Source: Oscillospiraceae bacterium
Lineage (GTDB): Bacteria > Bacillota > Clostridia > Oscillospirales > Oscillospiraceae
DNA length: 39,314 bases
Assembly: GCA_910575815.1 (NCBI GenBank)
Contig: CAJTFN010000009.1
Span: 176,994 to 216,307 of the forward strand
Direction of reading: 5' to 3'
In this document: piece by piece, positions 7,713 to 15,577 of the stretch
How positions within the stretch are numbered: the stretch's first letter is position 1
How the letters are laid out: every line of letters starts with the position of its first letter
Notes under the pieces: model-generated
The model's input: the letters and a program-made list of their open reading frames with translations, nothing else
What the model was told of the DNA's origin: nothing
The model's database searches: none
Translations under genes and position numbers: made by a program

Positions 7713-7725
7713 AGGAGAATATATC

Positions 7726-8916
7726 ATGTCTAAGACCATCGAGCTGGCGCAGCACCTGGAAAAGCTGCACATCAACAACATGTACAAGTCCGACTTCTAC
7801 TGGACCTGGGACAAGACCGATGAGGAGCTGGATGCCATCTTCACCGTGGCCGACGCCCTCCGGGATCTCCGGGAGCGGAACAAGTCCACCCGCATTTTTG
7901 ACTCCGGCCTGGGCATCTCCATCTTCCGGGACAACTCCACCCGGACCCGCTTCTCCTTCGCCTCCGCCTGCAACCTGCTGGGCCTGAACGTTCAGGACCT
8001 GGACGAGAAGAAGAGCCAGATCGCCCACGGCGAGACCGTCCGGGAGACCGCCAACATGGTTTCCTTCATGGCCGACGTCATCGGCATCCGGGACGATATG
8101 TTCATCGGCGAGGGCCACAAGTATCAGAAGACCTTCATGGACGCCGTGAAGGAGGGCTACCGGGACGGCATCCTGGAGCAGCAGCCCACCCTGGTGAACC
8201 TCCAGTGCGACGTGGACCATCCCACGCAGTGCATGGCTGACATGCTCCACATCATCCACCAGTTCGGCGGCGTGGAGAACCTGAAGGGCAAGAAAATCGC
8301 CATGACCTGGGCCTACTCTCCCTCCTACGGCAAGCCCCTCTCCGTGCCCCAGGGCGTCATCGGCCTGATGACCCGTTTCGGCATGGACGTGGTCCTGGCC
8401 CATCCCGAGGGCTATGACGTGATGCCCGAGGTGGAGGAGATTGCCAGGAAGAACGCCGCCGCCACAGGCGGAAGCTATAAGAAGGTCGCCACTATGGAAG
8501 AGGCCTTCCAGGACGCGGACATCGTGTATCCCAAGAGCTGGGCGCCCTTCGCCGCCATGGAGGAGCGGACCAAGCTCTATCAGGCGGGCGACCAGGCGGG
8601 CATCGACGCTCTGGAGAAGAAGCTCCTGGAGCAGAACGCCCAGCACAAGAACTGGACCTGCTCCGAGGAGATGATGAAACGCACCAAGAATGGCAGCGCC
8701 CTGTATCTCCACTGCCTCCCCGCCGACATCACCGGCCTGAGCTGCCTCGAGGGCGAGGTGGACAACTCCGTGTTTGACCGTTACCTGGTGCCCCTGTACA
8801 AGGAGGCCAGCTACAAGCCCTATGTCATCGCCGCCATGATTATGATGAGCAAGGTGAAGGACCCCGTGTCCGCCCTGATGGCTCTGGACGCCGGCAATAA
8901 GCGGAAGCTGTTTTAA
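7726..8916 (+). CDS. ygeW: YgeW-type carbamoyltransferase
   Basis: A 396-residue protein of the aspartate/ornithine carbamoyltransferase superfamily. The carbamoyl-phosphate loop is DNSTRTRFS (about 69-77) and the HCLPA motif appears late in the protein. The N-terminal extension (LEKLHINNMYKSDFYWTWDK) and total length match the knotted YgeW family rather than ArgF or PyrB. The start follows AAAGGAG at ideal spacing. With the downstream carbamate kinase it would split a carbamoylated intermediate to carbamoyl phosphate and then form ATP, CO2 and ammonia. The physiological substrate of YgeW is not securely known. Confidence 0.93.
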   Translation: MSKTIELAQHLEKLHINNMYKSDFYWTWDKTDEELDAIFTVADALRDLRERNKSTRIFDSGLGISIFRDNSTRTRFSFASACNLLGLNVQDLDEKKSQIAHGETVRETANMVSFMADVIGIRDDMFIGEGHKYQKTFMDAVKEGYRDGILEQQPTLVNLQCDVDHPTQCMADMLHIIHQFGGVENLKGKKIAMTWAYSPSYGKPLSVPQGVIGLMTRFGMDVVLAHPEGYDVMPEVEEIARKNAAATGGSYKKVATMEEAFQDADIVYPKSWAPFAAMEERTKLYQAGDQAGIDALEKKLLEQNAQHKNWTCSEEMMKRTKNGSALYLHCLPADITGLSCLEGEVDNSVFDRYLVPLYKEASYKPYVIAAMIMMSKVKDPVSALMALDAGNKRKLF

Positions 8917-8921
8917 AACTG

Positions 8922-8947
8922 AAGGGGGGACGCCGTCCCCCCTTTCG
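8922..8947 (+). terminator. Hairpin between ygeW and carbamate kinase gene
   Basis: Ten-base arms AAGGGGGGAC and GTCCCCCCTT around a three-base loop, followed by only a short T run. Partial termination or mRNA processing would lower arcC relative to the upstream genes. Confidence 0.55.
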
Positions 8948-9066
8948 ATTCCCCCTCGCCGGTGACCGCGGCCACTGGCCCTGGGATTTCGGAGGGGGAG
9001 AATAATCCGTTTCAATGCGTCCATACTGTTTGGTATCCATTTTGATTGTGAAAGAGGTAAATCGCC

Positions 9067-10008
9067 ATGCCGGAACGTATTGTCATCGCCTTGGGCGGCA
9101 ATGCCCTGGGCAACAACCTCCCTGAGCAGATGATCGCCGTGAAGCAGACCGCCAAGGCCATCGCCGATCTGATCGAGAAGGGCCACCAGGTGGTCATCGC
9201 CCACGGCAATGGCCCCCAGGTGGGCATGATCCAGAACGCCATGACGGAGTTGACCCGTTCGGATCCTGAAAAGTATATCCCCTGCCCCCTCTCTGTCTGC
9301 GTGGCCATGAGCCAGGGCTACATTGGCTATGACCTGCAAAACGGACTCCGGGAGGAGCTGCTGGACCGGGGCATCAACAAGGGCGTGGCCACGGTACTGA
9401 CCCAGGTGGAGGTGGACCCTGAGGACCCCGCCTTCCAGAACCCCACCAAGCCCATCGGTGCCTTCATGAGCAAGGAGGAGGCCGACGCCCTGGTGAAGGA
9501 GCGCGACTACAAGGTCGTGGAGGACGCCGGGCGGGGTTACCGCCGGGTAGTGGCCTCGCCCAAGCCGGTGTCCATCGTGGAGATTCAGTCCATTCAGGAC
9601 ATGGTGGAAGCTGGATTGGTGGTTGTGGCCTGCGGCGGCGGCGGCATCCCGGTGTTTCAGACCGAGGGCCATCACCTGAAGGGCGCGGCGGCAGTCATCG
9701 ATAAGGACTTCGCCAGCGAGAAAATGGCCGAGCAGCTGGACGCCGATACCCTCATCATCCTGACGGCGGTGGAGAAGGTCGCCATCAACTTCAACAAGCC
9801 GGACCAGAAGTGGCTGGACAGCATGACCCCCGACGAGGCCCGGAAATATATGGCGGAGGGTCAGTTCGCCCCCGGCAGCATGCTGCCGAAGGTGGAAGCG
9901 GCGGTGAAGTTTGCCGAGTCCCGCCCGGGCCGCCGGGCGTTGATTACCCTGCTGGAAAAAGCGGGGGCCGGCGTGGCCGGAGAGACCGGCACCACCATTT
10001 CCCTGTGA
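9067..10008 (+). CDS. arcC: Carbamate kinase
   Basis: A 313-residue amino-acid-kinase-fold enzyme that transfers phosphate from carbamoyl phosphate to ADP. Diagnostic segments are VIALGGNALGNN at the N-terminus, VIAHGNGPQVG (about 43-53), and VACGGGGIPV, with a C-terminal EAAVKFAESRPGRRALIT block; length is typical. It lies 150 bases after ygeW with a hairpin between, and AAAGAGG precedes the ATG. No arginine deiminase or catabolic ornithine carbamoyltransferase is nearby, so its carbamoyl phosphate likely comes from YgeW. This places it as the energy-yielding last step of the island. It ends before a strong bidirectional terminator. Confidence 0.95.
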   Translation: MPERIVIALGGNALGNNLPEQMIAVKQTAKAIADLIEKGHQVVIAHGNGPQVGMIQNAMTELTRSDPEKYIPCPLSVCVAMSQGYIGYDLQNGLREELLDRGINKGVATVLTQVEVDPEDPAFQNPTKPIGAFMSKEEADALVKERDYKVVEDAGRGYRRVVASPKPVSIVEIQSIQDMVEAGLVVVACGGGGIPVFQTEGHHLKGAAAVIDKDFASEKMAEQLDADTLIILTAVEKVAINFNKPDQKWLDSMTPDEARKYMAEGQFAPGSMLPKVEAAVKFAESRPGRRALITLLEKAGAGVAGETGTTISL

Positions 10009-10020
10009 GACCAGCGCAAG

Positions 10021-10052
10021 AAAAGGACTGCCCTCGGGCAGTCCTTTTCTTT
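10021..10052. terminator. Bidirectional terminator between arcC and SLH-CAP gene
   Basis: Near-perfect 13-base arms AAAAGGACTGCCC and GGGCAGTCCTTTT separated by two bases, with T-rich sequence after it. It serves both converging genes. Confidence 0.9.
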
Positions 10053-10061
10053 GGGAGGGCG

Positions 10062-11840
10062 TTAGCCCAGGAACATCTGCACCCAGAAATGGCCATAGCC
10101 GGAGTTGGCCTTTACGTAGCCGATGCCGATGGAGGTGAAGTCTCCGCTGAGGATGTTGGCCCGATGGCCGTCGGAGTTCATCCAGGAGTTCATGACGGAG
10201 GCGGGAGAGTTCTGTCCGGCGGCGATGTTCTCGCCCAGGGCGCGGTAGGAGATGCCCGCCTCCTGAATGGCGGTGAAGCAGCTGCTGCCGTTGGGCCGGG
10301 TGTGGGAGAAGGACTTCACAATCTCGTCCGCCCGGAGCTGAGCCACGTCGCAAAGGGCGTCGTTCAGGGACAGGGGAGACTTACCGGCCTTGCTCCGCTC
10401 AGCGTTGACCAGCTCCAGCACGCCCTGGCGCATGGACTCCAGGTCCGTGCCGCTGGGGGCAGGAGTCTCGGCGGGAGGGTTGGTGGGAGTCTTGTCGGGA
10501 GTTTCCGGGGTTTCAACAGGAGTCTTATCCGGAGTCTTGTCGGGAGTTTCCGGGGTTTCAACAGGAGTCTTATCCGGAGTCTTGTCGGGAGTCTTCGGGG
10601 GCTCAACAGGAGTCTTATCCGGTGTTGTGGAGGGAGTCTCAGTGGACGTATACGTTTCCATGAGCTTGGACAACCGGTCGATGACCACGCAGGCCTGGGC
10701 CCGGTTCATAGTGTTGTTTCCGCCAAAGCTCCCGTCCGACTGCCCGGTGATGATTCCCAGAGCGTAGCACAGGGAAACAGCTTCCTGATAATTGTCGGGA
10801 ATTTTGGACCAATCGCCGATTTTAGATTTCGCGGTATCCTTCCTCGGGTCGTTCTCGGCGTCGGTGTCGTAAAGCAGGACCTCAAACAGCATCTCCGCCA
10901 TATCATACCGGTTGATGGGCTGGCTCATGACGGAGGCGGACAGACAGTCTTCCCGGAAGCTGGTTCCATAGAGAATGCCCATGTTAAGAGCATAGTCACG
11001 CAGGGTTAAGACGGCGGGAACAAACCAGCCTTTGGCTTTGTTTTCAGCGGTTTCGTTCTTCTTGAGCCGATCCGGGTAAAAGCCCCGGGCGATCATCACG
11101 CAGAACTGAGCCCGGGTAACCGGGGCGGTGGGCTTAAAGGTCCCGTCGGAATAGCCAGAGGTGATACCCTTCGCCACACAGTTTTTAATTGCGTCGGCGG
11201 CATAGTGGTTGCTCGGCACATCGGAGAAGCCGGTGGAGGTGGGCGTCGTGGGCTTGGGAGCGGGCTTCTCGGGCTCCGCGGGCTTCGCGCCCTGCTTGGG
11301 GCCGATGCGGACGTACTGAGCGGGCGTTTTGTCCGCCAGGCAGCAGCTATACGTAACGAAGCCGTTGACTGGGTCCTTCTTAATCGGCTGGACGGTCAGC
11401 GGTTCGCTGTCGCCCTCCTTCAGTCCGCCGGTTATGGTCAGGCCGTCTTCCAGCTTCAGGCTTGTAATCAGCCCGGAAAAAGTGCCAAGGTCCTTCCAAA
11501 AGTCATCCGGATTCGGATCGAAAAGAATGAGCTCCCCGGTTCCCTTGATCGTAATGTCGTTGACATGATCCGAGTCGCCGCCAATCAGCCGGAACAGCGT
11601 GTTCTTGCTTCCGGGGGCCAGGACAATGGTGGGAGAGGTGCCCAGCGAGAGGCTGATCCCGCTTACGCCGTTCAGGGTGGTGGTAGAATCCTCGCACGAC
11701 AGGCCCTTGACGTCGGACACGCTAAGGGATTCGTCGCCATCTGGCCCGATAATGTAAATTTCGTGGATACTCGCCAGGGCGGACGGCGCCAGACTGAGAC
11801 ACAAGGCTAGGGTTAGGAACAGGGATACAAGTTTTTTCAT
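10062..11840 (-). CDS. Secreted SLH-domain protein with C-terminal CAP (SCP/YkwD) domain
   Basis: A 592-residue exported protein. Residues 1-24 form a signal peptide ending in PSALAS. A beta-rich region of unknown family follows (25-180), then a Pro/Lys linker, SLH repeats at about 204-250 (GFSDVPSNHYAADAIK... VTRAQF) with weaker ones at about 265-320 and 340-390, a Thr/Pro-rich linker with three 15-residue repeats (407-451), and a CAP domain (475-592). CAP-site residues are His513 (FSHTRPNG), Glu537 (LGENIA) and His559 (DGHRANIL). SLH domains anchor to cell-wall polymers, so CAP would be displayed at the surface. The start follows AAAGGAG. CAP function in bacteria is not settled; cell-wall or sporulation roles are possible. 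Confidence 0.92.
   Translation of the reverse strand: MKKLVSLFLTLALCLSLAPSALASIHEIYIIGPDGDESLSVSDVKGLSCEDSTTTLNGVSGISLSLGTSPTIVLAPGSKNTLFRLIGGDSDHVNDITIKGTGELILFDPNPDDFWKDLGTFSGLITSLKLEDGLTITGGLKEGDSEPLTVQPIKKDPVNGFVTYSCCLADKTPAQYVRIGPKQGAKPAEPEKPAPKPTTPTSTGFSDVPSNHYAADAIKNCVAKGITSGYSDGTFKPTAPVTRAQFCVMIARGFYPDRLKKNETAENKAKGWFVPAVLTLRDYALNMGILYGTSFREDCLSASVMSQPINRYDMAEMLFEVLLYDTDAENDPRKDTAKSKIGDWSKIPDNYQEAVSLCYALGIITGQSDGSFGGNNTMNRAQACVVIDRLSKLMETYTSTETPSTTPDKTPVEPPKTPDKTPDKTPVETPETPDKTPDKTPVETPETPDKTPTNPPAETPAPSGTDLESMRQGVLELVNAERSKAGKSPLSLNDALCDVAQLRADEIVKSFSHTRPNGSSCFTAIQEAGISYRALGENIAAGQNSPASVMNSWMNSDGHRANILSGDFTSIGIGYVKANSGYGHFWVQMFLG
10488..10622 (-). repeat. Three tandem 45-base repeats coding a Thr/Pro-rich linker
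   Basis: Units begin at 10488, 10533 and 10578; the first two are essentially identical and the third diverges in its middle. Each codes 15 residues of the type PDKTPVETPETPDKT. The near identity at DNA level implies recent duplication and likely copy-number variation. It is a spacer between the wall anchor and the CAP domain. Confidence 0.9.
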
Positions 11841-11897
11841 GGTGGTTACTCCTTTCGTAATAGGGCCCGAGAAAAACCCCTTTATAATATAGTACCA

Positions 11898-11912
11898 TAA
11901 CGAGGCTCGTTA
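11898..11912. promoter_or_regulatory. Palindrome upstream of SLH-CAP gene
   Basis: TAACGAG-G-CTCGTTA is a perfect 7+1+7 dyad. On the minus strand it is just upstream of AT-rich TATATTATAA that may serve as the -10 region about 45-60 bases before the gene. A repressor or activator site is plausible. The remaining bases up to the ilv promoter show no gene. Confidence 0.5.
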
Positions 11913-12094
11913 GTTTTATTAATTCGAAAAAATTTTTTCCATTCCTGCCGATTCCCTGGGTTGTCTGCCGGAAAGAGGTGCTGTCTAATGCCGGATTCTG
12001 GAAGAAATCCCGTCGATTATCACTAGAACAGGTGTGAAGAACACCTGGATTTTCGTGAAAACATCCGGAAAACAGGGGGAATTTTATTTTTTTG

Positions 12095-12123
12095 TTGCGC
12101 TTTAAAATCCGGACATGTATAAT
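12095..12123 (+). promoter_or_regulatory. Promoter of the ilv operon leader
   Basis: A perfect -10 TATAAT (12118-12123) with a weak -35 TTGCGC (12095-12100) 17 bases upstream. Transcription would begin near 12130, giving an untranslated/leader region of about 320 bases before the first acetohydroxyacid synthase gene. Confidence 0.6.
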
Positions 12124-12208
12124 GAAAAAACAAGACAAGCGGAGGGCGGCCCAAAAGGGGTGGCCCGGCCGCCGGACAGCCGCCCCGAGGCGGCGGAGGA
12201 AGCGCTCT

Positions 12209-12328
12209 ATGTGGATGATGCACGCTCTGAACAACATTCTTGGCCTGTACATTATTCTGGTTCTGGTACTGGTAGTTTGCCGCCGAAACAGAATAGTGCG
12301 TTTGGTCATGCGCGAACCGAGGATGTAA
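12209..12328 (+). CDS. Putative ilv leader peptide (39 residues, Ile/Leu/Val-rich)
   Basis: The ATG at 12209 is preceded by GGAGGA with eight bases between, an excellent start site. The 39-residue frame contains ILGLYIILVLVLVV at residues 10-23, where 12 of 14 residues are Ile, Leu or Val, and then a basic tail with CRRNR. It ends 60 bases before a strong intrinsic terminator that sits just upstream of acetohydroxyacid synthase. This is the layout of a ribosome-mediated attenuation leader such as IlvL. Bases 12275-12284 (GTTTGCCGCC), at the end of the Val codons, can pair with GGCGGC(gt)AAAC at 12348-12359, so a stalled ribosome would change the RNA fold. A longer frame from further upstream exists but begins near the transcription start without a ribosome site. 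Confidence 0.75.
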   Translation: MWMMHALNNILGLYIILVLVLVVCRRNRIVRLVMREPRM

Positions 12329-12347
12329 GACGTGATTTCCTCCGGAG

Positions 12348-12427
12348 GGCGGCGTAAACCGCCGGGCCCCGAAACCGGAACTCTTGCAAGTCCGTGATCC
12401 GACGAGGGACACGGACTTTTTTGTTTT
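12348..12427 (+). terminator. ilv attenuator region: competing hairpins and intrinsic terminator
   Basis: The terminator has perfect nine-base arms AAGTCCGTG (12388-12396) and CACGGACTT (12410-12418) followed by TTTT-rich sequence to 12427, only 24 bases before the ilvB start. A local hairpin GGCGG/CCGCC lies at 12348-12363. An alternative pairing of CGGA(a)CT (12376-12382) with AGTCCG (12389-12394) would sequester the 5' arm of the terminator and act as an antiterminator. A terminator in front of the first structural gene makes sense only as a regulated attenuator. Confidence 0.8.
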
Positions 12428-12451
12428 TCCCACCGAAAGGAGCTGTTGAGC

Positions 12452-14083
12452 ATGGAAATGACAGGCGCGCAAATTTTGATAGAGGGCTTGGCCCGGGAGG
12501 GGGTGGAGCGGGTCTTCGGCTACGCCGGAGCCACCATCTGTCCCATCGCCGACGCCCTGCGGGAAGACCCGAACATCGACTATACCCTGGTCCGCACGGA
12601 GCAGAACGCTGGGCACATGGCCTCGGGCTATGCCCGGGTGACAGGGAAGACGGGGGTGTGCATCGTCACCTCCGGCCCCGGCGCGACAAACCTGATTACC
12701 GGCGTGGCCACGGCCTATATGGACTCCATTCCCATGGTGGCCATCACCGGGCAGGTTCCCTCCAACCTCCTGGGACGGGACATCTTTCAAGAGGTGGACA
12801 TCACCGGCGCGGTGACCCCCTTCACCAAGCATTGCTATCTGGTAAAGGACGCGGACCAGCTGCCCCAGGTGCTGCGGGAGGCCTTCCACATCGCCTCCAC
12901 AGGCCGCCCGGGGCCGGTGCTCATCGACATTCCCGTGGACGTCCAGGAGCAGCTGGTGGCGGACGTGTCGTTTCCGGAGGAGGTCCGCATCCGGGGCTAT
13001 AACCCCAGCGTCCGGGGCAACGAGAAGCAGATCGCCAACGTGGCCGGGGCCATAGGCCTTGCCCAGCGCCCGGTGATCTGCGCCGGCGGCGGCGTGTTTC
13101 TCTCCCACGCGGAGGAGGAGCTGCGGGCCTTTGCCGAGTCCACCGGCATCCCCGTGGTGACGACGATGATGGGCCTCTCCCTTCTGCCCACGGAACACCC
13201 GCTGAACATGGGCATGATCGGGGCCCACGGCAACCACACCGCCAACAAGGCCCTGGCCAAGTCGGATCTTCTGATTATGATCGGCACCCGTGTGGCGGAC
13301 CGGGCCATCGTCTCCCCGGACGAGATTCAAAAGCGCATGGCCAATATTCACATCGACGTGGACCCCGCGGAAATCGGGAAGAATATGCAGTCCACCCTCC
13401 CTCTGGTGGGAAACGCCAAGGTCATCCTGGGCCAGCTTATGGAGCGGGGGGCCCGGGCGGACTGCGGCGAGTGGCGAGAAATGCTTCAGGACCTCCGGCG
13501 GACGAACCTGAGCCGGGGCTATCCCACGAAGGAGGGCTATGTCTTCCCCGGCCGGGTGCTGCGCCTTTTGGGGGAGCGCCTGGGGGAGAGCGCCGCCGTC
13601 TGCGTGGACGTGGGGCAGAATCAGATTTGGGCCTGCAAGCACCTGCGGCTCAACGGGGCCCGGTTTTTGACCAGCGGAGGCCTGGGGACCATGGGCTATG
13701 CCATTCCCTGCGCCGTGGGCGTTCAGACCGCCCAGCCGGGGCGGCAGGTGGTGGCCGTCTGCGGCGACGGGTCCTTCCAGATGTCCATGAACGAGCTGGC
13801 CGCCGTGACGGCCGGGGGATTGGATTTGAAGATTCTCCTGTTCCGCAACGGCGTCCTGGGCCTGGTGAATCAGATTCAAAGCAAAGAGCCCTATCACGGG
13901 CCCTTCGGCGTGCGGCTGGAGGGGGACCCGGACTTTGCTGCCATCGCCGGGGCCTACGGCATCCCCAGCCTGACGCTGCGGGACGAGGCCAGGGTGGAGG
14001 AGACCCTGGACCGCTTCCTGGCGGAGAAAGGGCCCTGCCTCCTCATCGCCGAGGTCAGCCCCGAGTGGCGCACGACGGATTGA
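12452..14083 (+). CDS. ilvB: Acetohydroxyacid (acetolactate) synthase large subunit, first copy
   Basis: A 543-residue thiamine-diphosphate enzyme that makes acetolactate or acetohydroxybutyrate for valine, leucine and isoleucine synthesis. The catalytic Glu is in VRTEQNAGHMASGYAR; SGPGATN and FQEVDITGAVTPFTKH follow; the ThDP/Mg motif runs from VCGDGSFQMSMNELAAV to LLFRNGVLGLV. The usual NNG is RNG here, keeping the metal-ligating second Asn. The start ATG at 12452 follows AAAGGAG by nine bases; a TTG six bases earlier would be too close. It is followed at 16 bases by its small subunit. It is diverged from the second copy downstream and may have different feedback control or substrate preference. 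Confidence 0.93.
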   Translation: MEMTGAQILIEGLAREGVERVFGYAGATICPIADALREDPNIDYTLVRTEQNAGHMASGYARVTGKTGVCIVTSGPGATNLITGVATAYMDSIPMVAITGQVPSNLLGRDIFQEVDITGAVTPFTKHCYLVKDADQLPQVLREAFHIASTGRPGPVLIDIPVDVQEQLVADVSFPEEVRIRGYNPSVRGNEKQIANVAGAIGLAQRPVICAGGGVFLSHAEEELRAFAESTGIPVVTTMMGLSLLPTEHPLNMGMIGAHGNHTANKALAKSDLLIMIGTRVADRAIVSPDEIQKRMANIHIDVDPAEIGKNMQSTLPLVGNAKVILGQLMERGARADCGEWREMLQDLRRTNLSRGYPTKEGYVFPGRVLRLLGERLGESAAVCVDVGQNQIWACKHLRLNGARFLTSGGLGTMGYAIPCAVGVQTAQPGRQVVAVCGDGSFQMSMNELAAVTAGGLDLKILLFRNGVLGLVNQIQSKEPYHGPFGVRLEGDPDFAAIAGAYGIPSLTLRDEARVEETLDRFLAEKGPCLLIAEVSPEWRTTD

Positions 14084-14099
14084 GAGGAAGGAGAGTTTC

Positions 14100-14585
14100 A
14101 TGAAACAGACGATTTCCATCCTGGTGGAGAACCGGGCCGGGGTGCTGAACCGGGTGGCCAGCCTCTTTTCCCGCCGGGCCTTCAACATCGATTCCCTGGC
14201 GGTGGGAGTGACGGACGATCCCTCCCTCTCCCGGATGACCATCATTGTGGACAACGGGAACAGCGTGGTGGAGCAGGTGGAAAAGCAGCTGAACAAGCTG
14301 GTGGAGGTCATCAAGGTCCGGACCCTGGACGAGGGGAACATGATTGGCCGGGAGCTGATGATTATCAAAGTCAGCGCCAACCGGAACAACCGGGAGCACA
14401 TTATGACCATCTGCAACATCTGCGGCGCCAAGGCGGCGGACATCTCGCCTACCTCCATGACCCTGGAGATCTCCGACACGCCGGATCGGGTGGACGTGTT
14501 TGAGGACATGATGCGGCCCTTCAACATTCTGGAGGTGGCCCGGACCGGCGTCATTGCCCTGCAAAAGGGCGGCGGGAAGATTTGA
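14100..14585 (+). CDS. ilvN: Acetohydroxyacid synthase small (regulatory) subunit, first copy
   Basis: A 161-residue ACT-domain protein. The N-terminal ACT domain (about 1-75) begins KQTISILVENRAGVLNRVAS and includes FSRRAFNIDSLAVG; the C-terminal half contains the conserved RPFNILEVARTGVIAL. It binds valine and modulates the adjacent large subunit. Length and layout match IlvH/IlvN of Firmicutes. AAGGAG precedes the ATG. A 29-codon TTG frame overlaps its stop codon and fills the next gap but has no other support. Confidence 0.93.
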   Translation: MKQTISILVENRAGVLNRVASLFSRRAFNIDSLAVGVTDDPSLSRMTIIVDNGNSVVEQVEKQLNKLVEVIKVRTLDEGNMIGRELMIIKVSANRNNREHIMTICNICGAKAADISPTSMTLEISDTPDRVDVFEDMMRPFNILEVARTGVIALQKGGGKI

Positions 14586-14680
14586 GATTTTGGAAGAGGC
14601 TGTTGGAAAAGCAGCTGCATCAGATTACCGCCATCCGGCTGGCGGACGGCGAGGATGAAAAACGATAGGAGAATTTATGG

Positions 14681-15025
14681 ATGGATAAAGCACAGAAAAA
14701 AGCACTGACGGAGGAGTGGAAGAACCGCCGCCCGGAGATGGGCGTCATCTCCCTCCGCTGTAAAGAGACCGGTGAGGCCTTCCTGGGAACCGCCAAGGAC
14801 ACCAAAGCGGCGTTCAACAGCGTCCGGGCCAAGCTCAACGGGGGCATCCACCCCAACAAGCGGCTGATGGAGCTGTGGAAGCAGCACGGTGAGGAGGGGT
14901 TCGAGCTCTCCGTGGCCGCCGTGCTGGAGTACGAGGACCCGCTGGAGGACCACACGGAAGAGCTGGAGACCCTGCGGGAGCTGTGCCTGACGGAGGACGA
15001 AAAGGCAGTCAAGCTTTGGAAATAA
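14681..15025 (+). CDS. Small GIY-YIG-like nuclease family protein
   Basis: A 114-residue soluble protein resembling a short, widespread clostridial family annotated as GIY-YIG-like. The N-terminal strand segment GVISLRCKETGEAFLG would be the degenerate GIY...YIG pair; a basic stretch (SVRAKLNGGIHPNKRLMELW) and the acidic C-terminal helix follow. Classic catalytic spacing cannot be confirmed, so nuclease activity is doubtful. The ATG at 14681 follows TAGGAG; an overlapping ATG four bases earlier opens only a three-codon frame. It lies within the ilv run, between the first synthase pair and DUF1877, with no metabolic link visible. Confidence 0.65.
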   Translation: MDKAQKKALTEEWKNRRPEMGVISLRCKETGEAFLGTAKDTKAAFNSVRAKLNGGIHPNKRLMELWKQHGEEGFELSVAAVLEYEDPLEDHTEELETLRELCLTEDEKAVKLWK

Positions 15026-15058
15026 AGAGGCGGAGAAGAATTTGAGGAGGCGGTTTGC

Positions 15059-15553
15059 ATGAGTTGCCTGGGAGGGTTCCGGGCGGTGACGGAACGGGAG
15101 GTCCAGCGGTTGCGGGCCGTGCCCCGGAAGGACCGGGGCGTGGACTATCTGGACTGTGAGATGGCGCAGGAGGAGTGCTATGACGTGGACAAGTCCTGGG
15201 ACGCCATGCACCGGGCCCTGACCGGCGGGAAGCTGGAATACGGGGACGCCGGCGCGCCGGGATGCTGGGTTGTCCTGGGAGGCGAGGTCCTTCGGGGAGA
15301 CCGGGAGGGGGAGGAGGACTACATCATCGTCGCCAAGTCCCCCGAACAGGTCCGGCGGGTGGACCAATTTCTCCAGGGCCTGACGGAGGCGGCGTTCCGG
15401 AAGCTCTATTTTGCCATAGACCCTGTGGCCTACGGCTTTGATCTCAGCGAGGACGACTTTGACTACACCTGGAGCAACCTGGCGGACTCCCGGCCCTTCT
15501 GGCACAGCGCGGCGGAGAAGGGACTCTGGGTTCTCTTCGACGTGGACCAGTGA
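15059..15553 (+). CDS. DUF1877 (YfbM-like) family protein
   Basis: A 164-residue cytoplasmic protein. The start MSCLGGFRAVTEREVQRL and the YDVDKSWDAMHRAL segment (about residues 40-53) are the hallmarks of the DUF1877/YfbM family, and the C-terminal acidic region (SEDDFDYTWSNLADSRPFW) also fits. Function of the family is unknown. It begins 33 bases after the GIY-YIG-like gene and ends 24 bases before the second acetohydroxyacid synthase, so it is probably transcribed with the ilv genes. Its presence in the operon may be accidental insertion. Confidence 0.85.
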   Translation: MSCLGGFRAVTEREVQRLRAVPRKDRGVDYLDCEMAQEECYDVDKSWDAMHRALTGGKLEYGDAGAPGCWVVLGGEVLRGDREGEEDYIIVAKSPEQVRRVDQFLQGLTEAAFRKLYFAIDPVAYGFDLSEDDFDYTWSNLADSRPFWHSAAEKGLWVLFDVDQ

Positions 15554-15577
15554 GCGGGAGAGAAAAGGAGACTGCTT

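Noticed and set aside
7639..10353. 904-codon minus-strand frame opposite ygeW and arcC
   Set aside because: Antisense to two well-recognised enzymes and crosses a terminator; no ribosome site or family resemblance.
10488..10622. Tandem repeats considered as a CRISPR array
   Set aside because: Units are contiguous 45-base copies without spacers, in frame inside a secreted protein gene.
12092..12328. 78-codon version of the ilv leader frame
   Set aside because: It begins upstream of the predicted transcription start without a ribosome site; the ATG at 12209 has an ideal one.
12329..12451. T-box riboswitch upstream of ilvB
   Set aside because: No AGGGTGGNACCGCG-type T-box sequence or specifier stem was seen; the Ile/Leu/Val leader peptide explains the terminator better.
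14582..14668. 29-codon TTG frame overlapping the first ilvN stop
   Set aside because: TTG start, no clear ribosome site, no recognisable product; kept only as a note.
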